Source: Slackia exigua ATCC 700122
GTDB lineage: Bacteria; Actinomycetota; Coriobacteriia; Coriobacteriales; Eggerthellaceae
NCBI RefSeq assembly: GCF_000162875.1
Contig: NZ_GG700630.1
Span: 946,015 to 1,010,014 of the forward strand
Length of the DNA: 64,000 bases
Direction: 5' to 3'
The notes beneath the pieces were generated by a model, which saw nothing but the letters and a program-made list of their open reading frames with translations, had not been told where the DNA came from and did not search any database. Both the position numbers and the translations under genes were made by a program. The first letter of the stretch is position 1; every line of letters begins with the position of its first letter. Shown here piece after piece: positions 10,885-20,971 of this stretch.

Positions 10885-11155
10885 CGAAAAAGCCCGTCCT
10901 TGACTGCCGTATGCGTCAAGGACGGGCTCGAAGACCCGCGGTGCCACCTTGATTCACGACCCGACCGGGCCGTGCCCTTTGCGGAATGCCGTCACATCCC
11001 CGGCAACTGACGTATGCCTTCACGTCGCAGCCTACTCGATCGCTCTTTCGGTGCGCCCTCCGCGGCCCATTCGATGAACAGCATCTCGACCCGGATCCCA
11101 CCGCCCCGGATTCTCTTCGCGCGCTTGGACATCTACTTTCCGCGTCACAGGTTTC
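10885..11155 (-). promoter_or_regulatory. T-box riboswitch leader of trpB
   Basis: On the minus strand the leader holds a stem I segment with the AGTAGA element (11132-11137), the canonical T-box AGGTGGCACCGCGGGT (about 10934-10949), and an intrinsic terminator with a perfect 14-bp stem AGCCCGTCCTTGAC / GTCAAGGACGGGCT at 10891-10928 followed by TTTTT. The T-box can pair to form the competing antiterminator. The specifier codon is not certain; a UGG (Trp) at 11067-11069, in AATGGG, is a fitting candidate given the gene controlled. This region fills most of the 475-bp gap upstream of trpB. Confidence 0.92.
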
Positions 11156-11302
11156 GGTATTTCATTGGCGAGCATGATGCATCCGGCGTATGCGAAATGC
11201 AAGCGGTTTTTCTCCATCCATCCGAAATTTCCGCGGGGCGGCGCCGCGACGCATTAGACTTGACGTTCATACGCAGCGAAACGCGCGATAAGGCGGTGAT
11301 CC

Positions 11303-12487
11303 ATGTACAACCAGCGGATGCATGCGCTCGGAAACGAGCCGAGCGCCATTCGAGAGCTTTTCGCCTACGGCCTTGCCCGCAAAGCCGAGATCGGATCCGA
11401 CAAGGTATTCGACTTCAGCTTGGGCAACCCGTCGATCCCCGCGCCGGCCGCCGTGGGCAGAGCCATCGCCGACATCGCGGAGCTGCCCCCTCAGGACGTG
11501 CACGGGTACACGCCCGCCCAGGGGCTGCCCGCTGCGCGCGATGCGATCGCCCGCGTGCTCAACCGTCGCCATGCGACCTCCTACGGCCCCGACGATCTGT
11601 ATCTCACCTGCGGAGCCGCGGCTTCGCTCAGCATCTGCATCGCCGCGCTTGCGAACCCGGGCGACGAATTCATCGTGATATCCCCGTACTTCCCCGAATA
11701 CCGCGTATGGATCGAGCACGCGGGATGCTCCTGCATCGAGGTGCCGGCGCGTGCGGACGACTTCCAGCTCGACGTGCCCGCCATCGCGGGCGCGATCACC
11801 GGGCGCACGGCGGGCGTCATCGTCAATTCGCCCAACAACCCGGTCGGGTCGGTCTACCCGAAAGGCGACCTTGAGGCTCTGGCCGATGAACTGCGCATGG
11901 CCCAGAAACGCACAGGACGGGACGTCTACCTGCTTGCCGACGAGCCGTACCGCGAAATCGTCTACGACGGGCTCGAAGTCCCCTGGGTGCCGAGCATCTA
12001 TGAGAACACGCTGGTCTGCTATTCGTATTCCAAATCGCTCAGCTTGCCGGGCGAGCGCATCGGCTACATCCTGGTGCCGCCGGCCGTCGCCTGCGCGCGC
12101 GACGTCTATGCCGCCATTGCAGGCGCCGGACGCGCGCTCGGATTCGTCTGCGCCCCGGCGCTGCTCCAGCGCGTGATCGAGCGCTGCGCCGACGAGCCGA
12201 GCGACGTCGAGGCGTACCGGAAGAATCGCAATGCCCTCTATGCGGGACTGACCGCCCTCGGCTACGAATGCGTCGAACCCCAAGGCGCCTTCTACCTATG
12301 GGTGCGCGCGCTCGAGGACGACGCCGAAGCCTTCGCGCTGCGGGCCCGCGCGCACGAGCTGCTCATCGTGCCGTCCGACAGCTTCGGGGCGAAGGGCTGG
12401 GTGCGCATCGGCTACTGCGTCGCGCCCGAGGTCATCGCAGGTTCCATGTCCGCCTTCGCGGAGCTCATGGCGGAGTATCGGGGCTAG
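11303..12487 (+). CDS. PLP-dependent aminotransferase, class I/II
   Basis: 394-residue fold-type I aminotransferase of the aspartate aminotransferase superfamily. Seen: the glycine-rich FSLGNPSIPAP, HGYTPAQGLPAARDAIA, the SPNNPVGSVYP segment, ADEPYREI, and the PLP lysine K244 in SYSKSLSLPGERIGY. A conserved arginine near the C-terminus (WVRIGYC) should bind the substrate carboxylate. The substrate cannot be read from sequence; aspartate, alanine or aromatic amino acids are all possible. AAGGCGGTGAT precedes the ATG. It diverges from the T-box-trpB unit, but nothing ties it to tryptophan metabolism. Confidence 0.85.
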   Translation: MYNQRMHALGNEPSAIRELFAYGLARKAEIGSDKVFDFSLGNPSIPAPAAVGRAIADIAELPPQDVHGYTPAQGLPAARDAIARVLNRRHATSYGPDDLYLTCGAAASLSICIAALANPGDEFIVISPYFPEYRVWIEHAGCSCIEVPARADDFQLDVPAIAGAITGRTAGVIVNSPNNPVGSVYPKGDLEALADELRMAQKRTGRDVYLLADEPYREIVYDGLEVPWVPSIYENTLVCYSYSKSLSLPGERIGYILVPPAVACARDVYAAIAGAGRALGFVCAPALLQRVIERCADEPSDVEAYRKNRNALYAGLTALGYECVEPQGAFYLWVRALEDDAEAFALRARAHELLIVPSDSFGAKGWVRIGYCVAPEVIAGSMSAFAELMAEYRG

Positions 12488-12568
12488 AGGCCGTCTGCAG
12501 CGCGCCCGTCTGACGTGCCTTGCCGCCTCGACATCCCTTGATATCGGATGCGCGGCCGGAACTTTCGC

Positions 12569-13243
12569 CTACAACGTGCCCGCTTGACGCGCTTCCTCGA
12601 CCTCGGCGAGCGCCTCATCAGGCGAGAACGCACACGTGCCGTCCCCTGTCTTCACGATGTCGATCGCATCCCCGGCCTTCACCGTGCCGCCGCGCAGCAC
12701 CATGCCGAAGATACCTTCGCGCGGGAAGATGCAATCGCCGGCCATGTAGTAGATGGCGCAGCGCGTGTGACACACCTTGCCGATCTGACTGATTTCCACC
12801 AGGACCTCGTCGCCGATGGCAAGCTGTGTGCCTATGGGAAGGTCCATGCAGTTCAAGTTGTCCGTGGTGAAATTCTCGGCGAAGTCGCCGATGGTCACAT
12901 CGAGACCCGCAGCCTGGGCGCGCTCGATGGATTCATGCGCGAGAAACGATACCTGGCGATGCCAGTCGCCCGCATGTGCGTCACCCGCGACGCCGAACTG
13001 CTCACGCACTTCGACCTGCGCATTCGAATCGAGCGGCGTTTTGCGTTGCCCTTTGCGCTTCGATATGTTGATGGAGCGCACGCGCGCCTGCGCTCCTTGC
13101 GCCGCCGCAACAGCTTCGGCACGCTCGAACGGCATGCCCCCGAATATCCGCTGCGCATCGCGGGTAACGGCCTCGTCGAGCGCGTCGTCCGTCTTCGTGT
13201 CAACGGCGCCGTCGGACACGACGACGCATTCATTATTCGCCAC
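12569..13243 (-). CDS. MOSC domain protein, molybdenum-cofactor related
   Basis: 224-residue MOSC protein; the family binds molybdenum cofactor or carries sulfur for it. The MOSC core starts near residue 53 (VRSINISKRKG) and shows GVAGDAHAGDWHRQVS, GDFAENF, a cysteine in QIGKVCHTRCAIYY and a final GMVLRGGTVKAGD. About 50 N-terminal residues are an extra segment I do not recognise. The start is GTG at 13243 with a GGGGGA site upstream; no good internal start stands before the core. It lies about 6 kb from the Moco genes, so a cofactor role fits but is inference. Confidence 0.8.
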   Translation of the reverse strand: MANNECVVVSDGAVDTKTDDALDEAVTRDAQRIFGGMPFERAEAVAAAQGAQARVRSINISKRKGQRKTPLDSNAQVEVREQFGVAGDAHAGDWHRQVSFLAHESIERAQAAGLDVTIGDFAENFTTDNLNCMDLPIGTQLAIGDEVLVEISQIGKVCHTRCAIYYMAGDCIFPREGIFGMVLRGGTVKAGDAIDIVKTGDGTCAFSPDEALAEVEEARQAGTL

Positions 13244-13281
13244 GATTTCCCCCTTTGATATCGCGCCCCACGCGGTTAGAG

Positions 13282-13401
13282 CGCGCTTCGATGCGGCATC
13301 GGGCCGCGCACCGTCCGAACCGCGCTTCGATGCGGCGCCGAATCGCGCGACCGCCGCGCATTCCGGCGCATTGCCGCCCGCATTCCCGGCGCATTACCGC
13401 C
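13282..13401. repeat. Short direct repeats in the MOSC-ABC spacer
   Basis: The 193-bp gap holds two copies of CGCGCTTCGATGCGGC (13282-13297 and 13321-13336) and a near-tandem duplication of 22-23 bp, CGCATTCCGGCGCATTGCCG and its variant (13357-13378 and 13379-13401). They look like local slippage duplications in GC-rich spacer DNA. I see no gene in them. Confidence 0.6.
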
Positions 13402-13436
13402 GCCCAATGCTAGCATAACGAAGGCGCGGTGAATCG

Positions 13437-15872
13437 TTACTCCTGCACCTTCATTGCAAGCGAGAGCGGCACGCGACGGATGCGGCGTACATGCAGGAAT
13501 GCCACCACCGTATAGACCGCGATTCCGAGCGCTATCTCCCCGAGGAAGCTCGAAAGCGGAACGTACGCCTGCATATAGCCTCCGTACGATGACATGGCCA
13601 CGCTCAGAATGCCTCCGAGCGACGCGATGATCAGCGGCAACGCTAAGATTATCGAGACGACCACGGTGACCGAAATGGAGCGCACGTAGAGACGGTCGAT
13701 TTCCCGGTCTTCGTACCCGAACACCTTCATGTACGAGATGGCCCGCGCGCTTCGGTCGATCACGGTCTTGGTCAGCAGATACATCAAAACGAGATAGATG
13801 GGAACGGCGACGAAGCCGATCACGCGCGCGATCGAACCCATCGAATTCTGCATCTGGTCGGCTATGGCGTCCATGGATTCAGGCGTGACCTCGGTCGCAA
13901 GATACCGCGGGTTCAAATCGAGCGCCGCATCGGATGCGTAGGCATTGAAGTAGTCGGCATCCTCCCCGAACAGCTCGTTGCACGCATCGATAGACATATA
14001 CATCGACGTATCGGTAATCGAATCGTTCACCTCGTCGACATGGAGCGTATGGGTCTTGCCGCTGTACTTGTCCGTGAAATCATGGTCCTCCCCGGCAGCG
14101 ACGCCGCATTTGCGCGCCAATCCGCCGCCTACGACCACGCGGCCATCCGACACATCCACGCCGGTCCAATACCTCGAATGCTCGGGAATACCGTAGACCG
14201 AGACGTCTTCATTGGAATCAGAGAAGTTCCTCGGCGTTTGAAGAGACTCGATCGTCACCTTCTCGGCCTGAGCTACGGCATCCGAATCGTTTTCGCGCGT
14301 ACTCACGGCATGCGCATCCCGGTCGACTGTCTGGGCTTGAAGCATCATAGAGAGCAGCCGCTCAGGCGCGATGCTCGTCAGGTCTTTGGTAGTGGCTAGG
14401 GTCTCGGCCGCCTCGTACGCTTCGCGCTGCGAAGCCGTTCCATCGAGTTCGAGCGGAGCTTTCAGGCCGTAGATATGATTCGCGGGAATGTCCGCCGCGC
14501 GCGATTCGGCGTAATGCGTCATCGTCGGTATCAGACAGAACGCAAAGACCAGGAGCAGGCTTCCGAAGCATATGCCGAAGAACAGCGTCAGGAAATGCGA
14601 CCAGTTGCGCACGAAGACGCGCAGACGGAATCGGGTGACGAATCCCAGCGCATCAGGCAGGCGCAGACCTCCTCCATGAGCCGCATGCCCAAGCTCGTGG
14701 CGAAGGAACTGCAGAGGCGTGAGGCGAAGGCGCGCGAGCAGGCCGATAATCGTAATGCCCACAAGCACCGCGAAGGGAACGACGGTCGTCATGACGAACA
14801 CGCGCGTGCTCCACGATGCTACGTAGGGCGGAAGATTGTAGCTGTTGTAGTACAGGCCCTTCATCGGATCGGAGAGCAGAACGCGTCCGATCAGGTTGCC
14901 CATCGCGCAGCCGAGCAGGCCCACCGCAACGGGAAGCACGAGGTAGTGGCGGAGAATCTCGCGTTTGCGATACCCGCTCGCCAGCAGCGTGCCGATAATC
15001 GCGCTCTCCGATTCGATCGTCGCGTTCGTGAGCACCACGAAGACGAACCCCATGATCACGATAAGCATGACCAGCAAGACCTGCCACATGACCTGGTCGC
15101 CTTTGACGTCGTCGGCCGCGTAGGTGATACCCTGGTTCGCATCCTTGTCCACAAGGTCCGTCACGACGGCCCCATGGTCGGCGAGGGTCTCTGCGACATC
15201 CTCCTCGAAGTTCACGCGGTCGGGAAGCGACATGTCGCGGTCGTCGAGCACGAACGAATAGGTGAAGATGGAGCCTCCGGCGGCCAAATCGTCATATGCT
15301 TCAGGCGTGACCTGGGCGTACGCAAGCGTAAGCTCGTTGAATACCAGGTCGCTGTTGTTCATGAACGACGCGACGTCGTCGGGCAGCGTCATGATGCCCG
15401 AGATTACGAGGCTCTTTCCCGCCACCTTCACCTCGTCTCCGACGGACAGGCCGTTGTTGGCACAGAACGCCCGGTCAAGCGCAATTTCGTCGCTCGACGC
15501 AGGAGCCTCGCCTTCGGCATAGACGGCAAGGTTCACATCGGTTCGATTCTTGATCAGACGCACGGTCAGCTCGTCGTCGGAAGTCGGAACGAAAAGCGGA
15601 AGGTCGCACGAGAAATTCGGATACACGGTGCAGCCGAGCTCCTCTACCGCGGCAAGCGTCGCGTCGTCGGCCTCGAAGTTCGTGGTGATGCGTCCGTCCT
15701 CCACATGGTATTTCTCGGGCATCTCCTCGGCGATCCTCTGGATGCTCGATGCGGCGACAAGGAATCCCGAGGTCATCGCGATGGCGATGCCCATGAGCAG
15801 GAAGATGCCGAGGTATTTTCCCAGATTGTTCCGCAGTTCGCGCGGAAGGCGCTTATTCAGGGGCGATCGCAT
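13437..15872 (-). CDS. FtsX/MacB-type ABC transporter permease (second system)
   Basis: 811-residue permease paired with the ATPase just upstream. It begins with a membrane helix (about residues 14-36, GKYLGIFLLMGIAIAMTSGF), then a large extracytoplasmic domain, a first FtsX domain with three helices near residues 250-400, another membrane and extracytoplasmic block, and a final FtsX domain with KVFGYEDREIDRLYV. It is related in design to the permease at 3680-6427 but shorter and without the long coiled coil. ATG at 15872 follows AGGAGGGG, 10 bp after the ATPase stop; the longer open frame overlaps the ATPase gene and is rejected. The substrate is unknown. Confidence 0.88.
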   Translation of the reverse strand: MRSPLNKRLPRELRNNLGKYLGIFLLMGIAIAMTSGFLVAASSIQRIAEEMPEKYHVEDGRITTNFEADDATLAAVEELGCTVYPNFSCDLPLFVPTSDDELTVRLIKNRTDVNLAVYAEGEAPASSDEIALDRAFCANNGLSVGDEVKVAGKSLVISGIMTLPDDVASFMNNSDLVFNELTLAYAQVTPEAYDDLAAGGSIFTYSFVLDDRDMSLPDRVNFEEDVAETLADHGAVVTDLVDKDANQGITYAADDVKGDQVMWQVLLVMLIVIMGFVFVVLTNATIESESAIIGTLLASGYRKREILRHYLVLPVAVGLLGCAMGNLIGRVLLSDPMKGLYYNSYNLPPYVASWSTRVFVMTTVVPFAVLVGITIIGLLARLRLTPLQFLRHELGHAAHGGGLRLPDALGFVTRFRLRVFVRNWSHFLTLFFGICFGSLLLVFAFCLIPTMTHYAESRAADIPANHIYGLKAPLELDGTASQREAYEAAETLATTKDLTSIAPERLLSMMLQAQTVDRDAHAVSTRENDSDAVAQAEKVTIESLQTPRNFSDSNEDVSVYGIPEHSRYWTGVDVSDGRVVVGGGLARKCGVAAGEDHDFTDKYSGKTHTLHVDEVNDSITDTSMYMSIDACNELFGEDADYFNAYASDAALDLNPRYLATEVTPESMDAIADQMQNSMGSIARVIGFVAVPIYLVLMYLLTKTVIDRSARAISYMKVFGYEDREIDRLYVRSISVTVVVSIILALPLIIASLGGILSVAMSSYGGYMQAYVPLSSFLGEIALGIAVYTVVAFLHVRRIRRVPLSLAMKVQE

Positions 15873-15882
15873 GCGGCCCCTC

Positions 15883-16593
15883 CTACCAGACGAGATCGGA
15901 TGCGGGGATCGGCATATCGTTGATCTCGTTTTCAACCAGCTCGCCATCGCGCAGGCGCAGGATCCGATGCGCCATGCGCTTGATGGCATCGTTATGCGTG
16001 ACGATGACGATCGTGCATCCGTACTCACGATTCACCTGTTCGAAGAGGGCGAGGATCTCTTTGGAGGTCTTATAGTCGAGCGCGCCGGTCGGCTCGTCGC
16101 AGAGCAGCAGGCCGGGCGCCTTGACGAGCGCGCGCCCGATGGCGCAGCGCTGCTGCTGGCCGCCCGAAATCTGGTTCGGGAACTTATGCCGATGCTCCCA
16201 CAACCCGAGCGACTTCAGCAAATCGCCCATCGGGAGAGGATGGTCGCTCAGGAACTGGCAGACCTCGATGTTCTCCTGCACCGTCAAATCGGGCACGAGA
16301 TTGTAGAACTGGAAGACGAAGCCAAGCTCTCGTCTGCGGTATTCCACGAGATCGCGATCCGAAAGATCCGTAAGTTCGGTCCCGCCCACGCGAATCGATC
16401 CGCCGTCGGCCGGCTCGAGCCCGCCGATCAGATTCAGAAACGTCGATTTGCCCGAACCCGAAGGCCCGAGCAGCACGCAGGTCTCGCCCTGCATGACGTC
16501 GGCAGTGATGCCTTTCAAGACCTGAGTCAGCGTATCGCCTGACCCGTAATGTTTCCGGAGTCCTTTGACGGACAGATACGGCTGCGCGGCCAT
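15883..16593 (-). CDS. ABC transporter ATP-binding protein (second FtsX-type system)
   Basis: 236-residue ATPase for the 811-residue permease. Walker [11 protein letters not shown]-loop [12 protein letters not shown], signature [15 protein letters not shown], Walker [15 protein letters not shown] and H-loop VTHN are all present. The gene order ATPase-permease with a 10-bp gap matches the first exporter at 3.7-7.1 kb, so the two systems are likely paralogues. An AGAAGG site precedes the ATG. Confidence 0.93.
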   Translation of the reverse strand: MAAQPYLSVKGLRKHYGSGDTLTQVLKGITADVMQGETCVLLGPSGSGKSTFLNLIGGLEPADGGSIRVGGTELTDLSDRDLVEYRRRELGFVFQFYNLVPDLTVQENIEVCQFLSDHPLPMGDLLKSLGLWEHRHKFPNQISGGQQQRCAIGRALVKAPGLLLCDEPTGALDYKTSKEILALFEQVNREYGCTIVIVTHNDAIKRMAHRILRLRDGELVENEINDMPIPASDLVW

Positions 16594-16723
16594 CGGCGCC
16601 TTCTTTCCGAAAAGGGCGCTTCATGGAAATAGAACGCGCCCGGGATGCATGCATATGTTCGCAAGGAACTTTAGCACACATCCCGAGCGCGTTAGTCTCA
16701 GGTAACGGTGGCGCTCGAACAGC

Positions 16724-18445
16724 CTACATGCGCTGCGGAGCGGAGATGCCCATGATGCCGAGCGCAATCTCGAGCACGATGCGCGTCGCGTCGGCCAGCG
16801 CGAGGCGCGCCTGCTTGAGCGATTCGTCCTCGGCCTTGAGCACCGGGCAGTTCGTATAGAACTGATGGAACATGCCGGCGAGCTCCTGAGCGTAATGCGT
16901 CAGGCGGAACGGGGCGCGATCGCGGGCGGCCAGCGCCACCAGGTCGCCGAATTCGCTCATCTTGCGCATGAGCGCGAGCTCGGATTCTTCGGTGAGCAGC
17001 GACAGATCGACGTCGGCCGGAATGCATTCGGAGGCGACGGCGGACATGTCCAGGTTGTCTTCGCCCGAATGGCCGGCGGCGTTGCGCAGGAGCGAGCAGA
17101 TGCGCGCATGCGCGTACTGCACGTAGTAGACCGGGTTGGACGCGTCTTGCTTCTTGGCCTCTTCGATGTCGAAGTCGATCGGCTGGTCGGTCGAGCGCTC
17201 GAGCATCTTCCAACGCGTGGCGTCGACGCCCACCTCTTCGATGAGCTCTTCGAAGGTGATCATCTCGCCCGTGCGCTTGGACATGCGGACCGGCTTGCCG
17301 CCGCGGAACAGGTTGACGAGCTGGCCCAGAGGAACCTCGAGGGCCCCCGGATAGCCCATGGCGGCCAGAACGGCGGCGACGCGGGGGATGTAGCCGTGAT
17401 GGTCGGCGCCCCAGATATCGATGAGCTTGTCGTAGCCGCGAAGCTTCTTGATGTAGTGGTATCCCACATCGGATGCGAAATAGGTGTATTCGCCGTCGCT
17501 CTTGATGACGACGCGGTCCTTCTCGTCGCCGTATTTGGAGGAGCGGAACCACACCGCGCCGTCCTTGTCGTAGACATCGCCGTTCTCGCGCAGCTTGGAC
17601 AGGCAGTAGTCGACCGGCGACATGCCGTCCCATTTCTCATTCGGCACGTAGAGCTCGCGCTCGGACTGCCAGTACTGGAACACGGTGCCGAATTCGTCGC
17701 AGACCTTGCGGATGTTCTCGAGAAGGGCGGCATAGCCGAACTCGCGGAACTCGACCATGCGCTCGTGCTCGTCGGCATTCACCCAGCGATCGCCGTCGCG
17801 CTCGATGAGCGCGCGGGCGATGTCGTTGACGTAGCCGCCGTTGTAGCCGCCCTCGGGGACCTCGGTCTCATGCCCGAGCTGCGTCAGGTAGCGTGCGACG
17901 ATGGACTGGCCGAACTTGTCCATCTGAACGCCATGGTCGTTGATGTAGAACTCTTCATCGACCTCGTAGCCGGCATGCTGCATGAGCTTGGCCATGGCGG
18001 AGCCGAGCGCGGCCCAGCGGCCGTGGCCCACGTGCATGGGGCCCGTCGGGTTGGACGAGATGTATTCGATCAGCACCTTGCGCATGCCTTCGGGAATCTC
18101 GCCCTTGCCGTAGTCGGCGCCTTGGGCGCGCACGTCGGCGATGACGTTCTGGAGCGCCCCGTCCTTCAGATAGAAGTTGATGAAGCCGGGCCCCGCGATC
18201 TCGACCTGCTCGACGAAATCGGCCTCGGGCAGCGCATCGACGATCGTCTGGGCGATCTCGCGCGGGTTCTTATGGGCGGCTTTGGCGCAGCGCAGCGCGA
18301 CAGGCGTGGACCAATCGCCGTGCCCGACATCGCGAGGGCGTTCGAGGAGGATCTCAGGAACCTCTTCGAGCTGGATGGCGCCCGAGGCAATGGATGCACT
18401 CAGGGCAGACTGGACGAGCTTACCCAAATCCTCACGTGGTTGCAT
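16724..18445 (-). CDS. argS: Arginyl-tRNA synthetase
   Basis: Class I synthetase that charges tRNA-Arg. The 573-residue product has the usual length. The HIGH-type motif is in SNPTGPMHVGHGRWA, the KMSKS-type motif is VRMSKRTGEMITFEEL, and the C-terminal anticodon-binding DALR domain ends with the typical LGIMGISAPQRM. The start at 18445 (MQPREDLGKLVQ) is preceded by AAAGGGA; the longer frame adds 52 unrelated residues. TACAAT on the minus strand at 18528-18533 is a possible -10 element. Confidence 0.96.
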   Translation of the reverse strand: MQPREDLGKLVQSALSASIASGAIQLEEVPEILLERPRDVGHGDWSTPVALRCAKAAHKNPREIAQTIVDALPEADFVEQVEIAGPGFINFYLKDGALQNVIADVRAQGADYGKGEIPEGMRKVLIEYISSNPTGPMHVGHGRWAALGSAMAKLMQHAGYEVDEEFYINDHGVQMDKFGQSIVARYLTQLGHETEVPEGGYNGGYVNDIARALIERDGDRWVNADEHERMVEFREFGYAALLENIRKVCDEFGTVFQYWQSERELYVPNEKWDGMSPVDYCLSKLRENGDVYDKDGAVWFRSSKYGDEKDRVVIKSDGEYTYFASDVGYHYIKKLRGYDKLIDIWGADHHGYIPRVAAVLAAMGYPGALEVPLGQLVNLFRGGKPVRMSKRTGEMITFEELIEEVGVDATRWKMLERSTDQPIDFDIEEAKKQDASNPVYYVQYAHARICSLLRNAAGHSGEDNLDMSAVASECIPADVDLSLLTEESELALMRKMSEFGDLVALAARDRAPFRLTHYAQELAGMFHQFYTNCPVLKAEDESLKQARLALADATRIVLEIALGIMGISAPQRM

Positions 18446-18657
18446 GGTCGATCCCTTTCGCAGATAGGTGGAAGGAGAGGCACCGCCGAGGTTGCGGAAT
18501 GCGGCATCCTTCCTCGTAAACCGTTGCATTGTAGCATACGGAATTCGCCTATCCGCAGCTCCAAGCCCCTTACACAAAGTACGCCCCACGCACGCCCGCA
18601 CAGGCTATTATGGGTTGAGGATAATTCATGCGCCACGCGGCGCAGGAAGGGGGACGC

Positions 18658-19620
18658 ATGATCGACTTCGGCGAGGAATGGCGCCGCGGGCAGAAGCTGC
18701 GAAACGCCACGGACAGCGCCGACGCATGGTCGGCCCGCGCGAAGCGCTTCGACAACACCGACGAGAAGAGCGCCTATGCGGATGCCTTCCTCGAACGTGC
18801 GTGCATCGACCCCGGGGCGGCGGTGCTCGACATGGGCTGCGGCACCGGCGCCGTGTCGCTGCCGCTCGCAAGGCTCGGCCATCGGGTATGCGCGGCCGAC
18901 TTCAGCGAAGGCATGCTGGAGGTGCTGAACGCGAAGGCTGCATCCATCGATGCTCCTCTTCGTCCCCGGACCATGCGCATGGCATGGGAAGACGACTGGG
19001 ACGATTTCGGCATGGGCGAAGATGCCGTGGATGTCGCCGTGGCGTCGCGATCGCTCAGCACGCCCGATCTGGAAGCCGCGCTGCGCAAGCTCGACCGCGT
19101 CGCCCGCACCCGCTGCTGCATCACCGTCGCCACAGGCGCGTCGCCCAAGCTCGATGAGAAACTGCTCGCGGAAATCGGCGTGAGGCCCCGAAGCATGCAC
19201 ACGCATGCATTCGCCGTCGGAATACTTTCCGCGGCCGGGCGCGAACCCGTCCTGTCCTACATCCATTCGCAGCGCCGCGACACCTTCGCCACGCGCGACG
19301 AGGCGTTCGCGAAGTTCTCGGGCATGATCGACGGCAGCGGGGCCTGTTTCGCCGAAGGCGAGCGCGAAGCCGCCGAACGCAGGCTCGACGCTTGGATCGA
19401 ACGGCACCTGGTCGCCAACGAGACCGCGGGATGCCCCGATAGCAAGGGCATGCCCCAGAAAGCCTTCCGCCTTGACGCGCCACGCGATGTGGCATGGGCA
19501 TTCATCTCATGGAGCACGCACGGCCCCTGGCTTCTCGACGCGCATCGGGAACGAGAGGCCTTGCGCTCGACGGAAAGGCCGGCAGCCAAAGCGGCCGCAC
19601 AGGATCGCCTCGGCGATTGA
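18658..19620 (+). CDS. Class I SAM-dependent methyltransferase
   Basis: 320-residue methyltransferase with a Rossmann SAM site: motif I VLDMGCGTGAVSLPLA, a following acidic strand end (CAADFSEGML), and ASRSLSTPDLEAAL near motif IV. The substrate is not evident. The internal ATG at 18658 is chosen over 18628 because AGGAAGGGGG lies 6-7 bp before it. It is 82 bp upstream of moeA and in the same direction, so it may share the transcript with the Moco genes, but its link to molybdenum is only positional. Confidence 0.8.
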   Translation: MIDFGEEWRRGQKLRNATDSADAWSARAKRFDNTDEKSAYADAFLERACIDPGAAVLDMGCGTGAVSLPLARLGHRVCAADFSEGMLEVLNAKAASIDAPLRPRTMRMAWEDDWDDFGMGEDAVDVAVASRSLSTPDLEAALRKLDRVARTRCCITVATGASPKLDEKLLAEIGVRPRSMHTHAFAVGILSAAGREPVLSYIHSQRRDTFATRDEAFAKFSGMIDGSGACFAEGEREAAERRLDAWIERHLVANETAGCPDSKGMPQKAFRLDAPRDVAWAFISWSTHGPWLLDAHREREALRSTERPAAKAAAQDRLGD

Positions 19621-19702
19621 AATCCGCATATGCGGTCGTCGCGCCATCGAGTCGCAGGCGGCGATCGCGCGCAGCATACGATTCGCACAAGGAAGGAACC
19701 CC

Positions 19703-20971
19703 ATGGCACGAAACATACCCTCGATGATCTCCCTCGAAGACGCGCGCGCCCTCGCCTGCGCACATGCGCGCAGGCTCGACTCCGAGCAGGTCGATCTGCT
19801 CGATGCCGTCGGACGCGTCGCAGCCGAGCGGATCGCAAGCGATATCGACGTCAGCCCATTCGCGCATGCCGCGATGGACGGCTTCGCCATGCGCCGGGAA
19901 GACGTGGCCTCGGCATGCGCCGAAGCGCCCGTCGAGCTCGACGTGATCGCCGACGTGCCGGCCGGCGCCACCTACGAAGGCCCCATCGCGCACGGCCAGT
20001 GCGTGCGCATCATGACCGGCGCAGCGCTTCCCCGGGATGCGGATGCCGTGGTCAAGTATGAAATCGTGGAAACCGTCGAAGGCGACGGCAAGGCAGGCAG
20101 CCGCGTGCGCTTCACGCACGTCCCCAAGCTGCGTGACAATATCCGCGAGGCCGGCGAAGAAGCGCGGGCGGGCGAGGCGATCATCGAGGCCGGCGAAGTC
20201 ATCTCCGCGGCGGGCGTCGGCTTCCTCGCCGGATGCGGGGCGCTTCGGATCGCCGTGCACCGCCGTCCGCGCGTCGCGATCGTCCCTATCGGCAGCGAAC
20301 TCGTGGAACCGCCCACCATCCCCGGTCCGGGCCGCATCCGCAACTCCAACGGCTACGCCATAGCCGCCTGCGTGCGCGAGACCGGCGGCATCGCCGACAT
20401 GCAGCCCATCATGCCCGACGACTTCGATGCACTCGCCGATGCCATCGAGGCGTTGTCCGCCACGCATGACTTCGTGATCACGACCGGCGGGGCCTCGAAC
20501 GGCGACTACGACTTCATCAAGCCCGCCGTCGAAAAGCTTGGCGACCTCCTCATGACCACCGTGAACATGCGTCCGGGAAAGGCCCAGACCTTCGGCCTGG
20601 TGAACGGCACGCCGGTATTCGGCCTGCCCGGCAATCCGGCCGCGGCGTACATGGGCTTCCAGCTCATCATCCGTCCGGCACTGCGCACGATGCAGGGATA
20701 CGCCGCGCTCGAGCATCCGCACGTGTTCGCCGCCATCGCATCCGATCGTAAGAAGAAGGATCCGCGTCGCATCTTCCTGCGCGCGACCCTCACGCGCACG
20801 CCCGACGGCGCGCGTGTCGTGACGCCCGCGAAGAACCAGAGCTCCGGGCTTTTCGGCGTCATTCAGAAATCAAACTGCGTCGCCGTCATGCCCGAAGGAA
20901 CGGATCCCATCCATGCCGGCGACCTGGTTGAATGCATCCTGCTCGATGTCCCCGAGGAGGTCGCGCTGTAA
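19703..20971 (+). CDS. moeA: Molybdopterin molybdotransferase MoeA
   Basis: Inserts molybdate into adenylylated molybdopterin in the last step of Moco synthesis. The 422-residue protein shows MoeA landmarks: SPFAHAAMDGFAMR, IMTGAALPRDADAVVKYE, the MPT-binding-like core TGGASNGDYDFIK, the NMRPGKAQTFG segment and VFGLPGNPAAAYMGF. AGGAAGGA precedes the ATG at 19703; the longer frame overlaps the methyltransferase gene. It is followed after about 200 bp by mogA/moaB. No recognisable signal is visible in that spacer. Confidence 0.95.
   Translation: MARNIPSMISLEDARALACAHARRLDSEQVDLLDAVGRVAAERIASDIDVSPFAHAAMDGFAMRREDVASACAEAPVELDVIADVPAGATYEGPIAHGQCVRIMTGAALPRDADAVVKYEIVETVEGDGKAGSRVRFTHVPKLRDNIREAGEEARAGEAIIEAGEVISAAGVGFLAGCGALRIAVHRRPRVAIVPIGSELVEPPTIPGPGRIRNSNGYAIAACVRETGGIADMQPIMPDDFDALADAIEALSATHDFVITTGGASNGDYDFIKPAVEKLGDLLMTTVNMRPGKAQTFGLVNGTPVFGLPGNPAAAYMGFQLIIRPALRTMQGYAALEHPHVFAAIASDRKKKDPRRIFLRATLTRTPDGARVVTPAKNQSSGLFGVIQKSNCVAVMPEGTDPIHAGDLVECILLDVPEEVAL

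Noticed and set aside
9271-11010. 579-codon plus-strand open frame over trpB
   Set aside because: Covers trpB and part of its T-box on the opposite strand; low-complexity translation.
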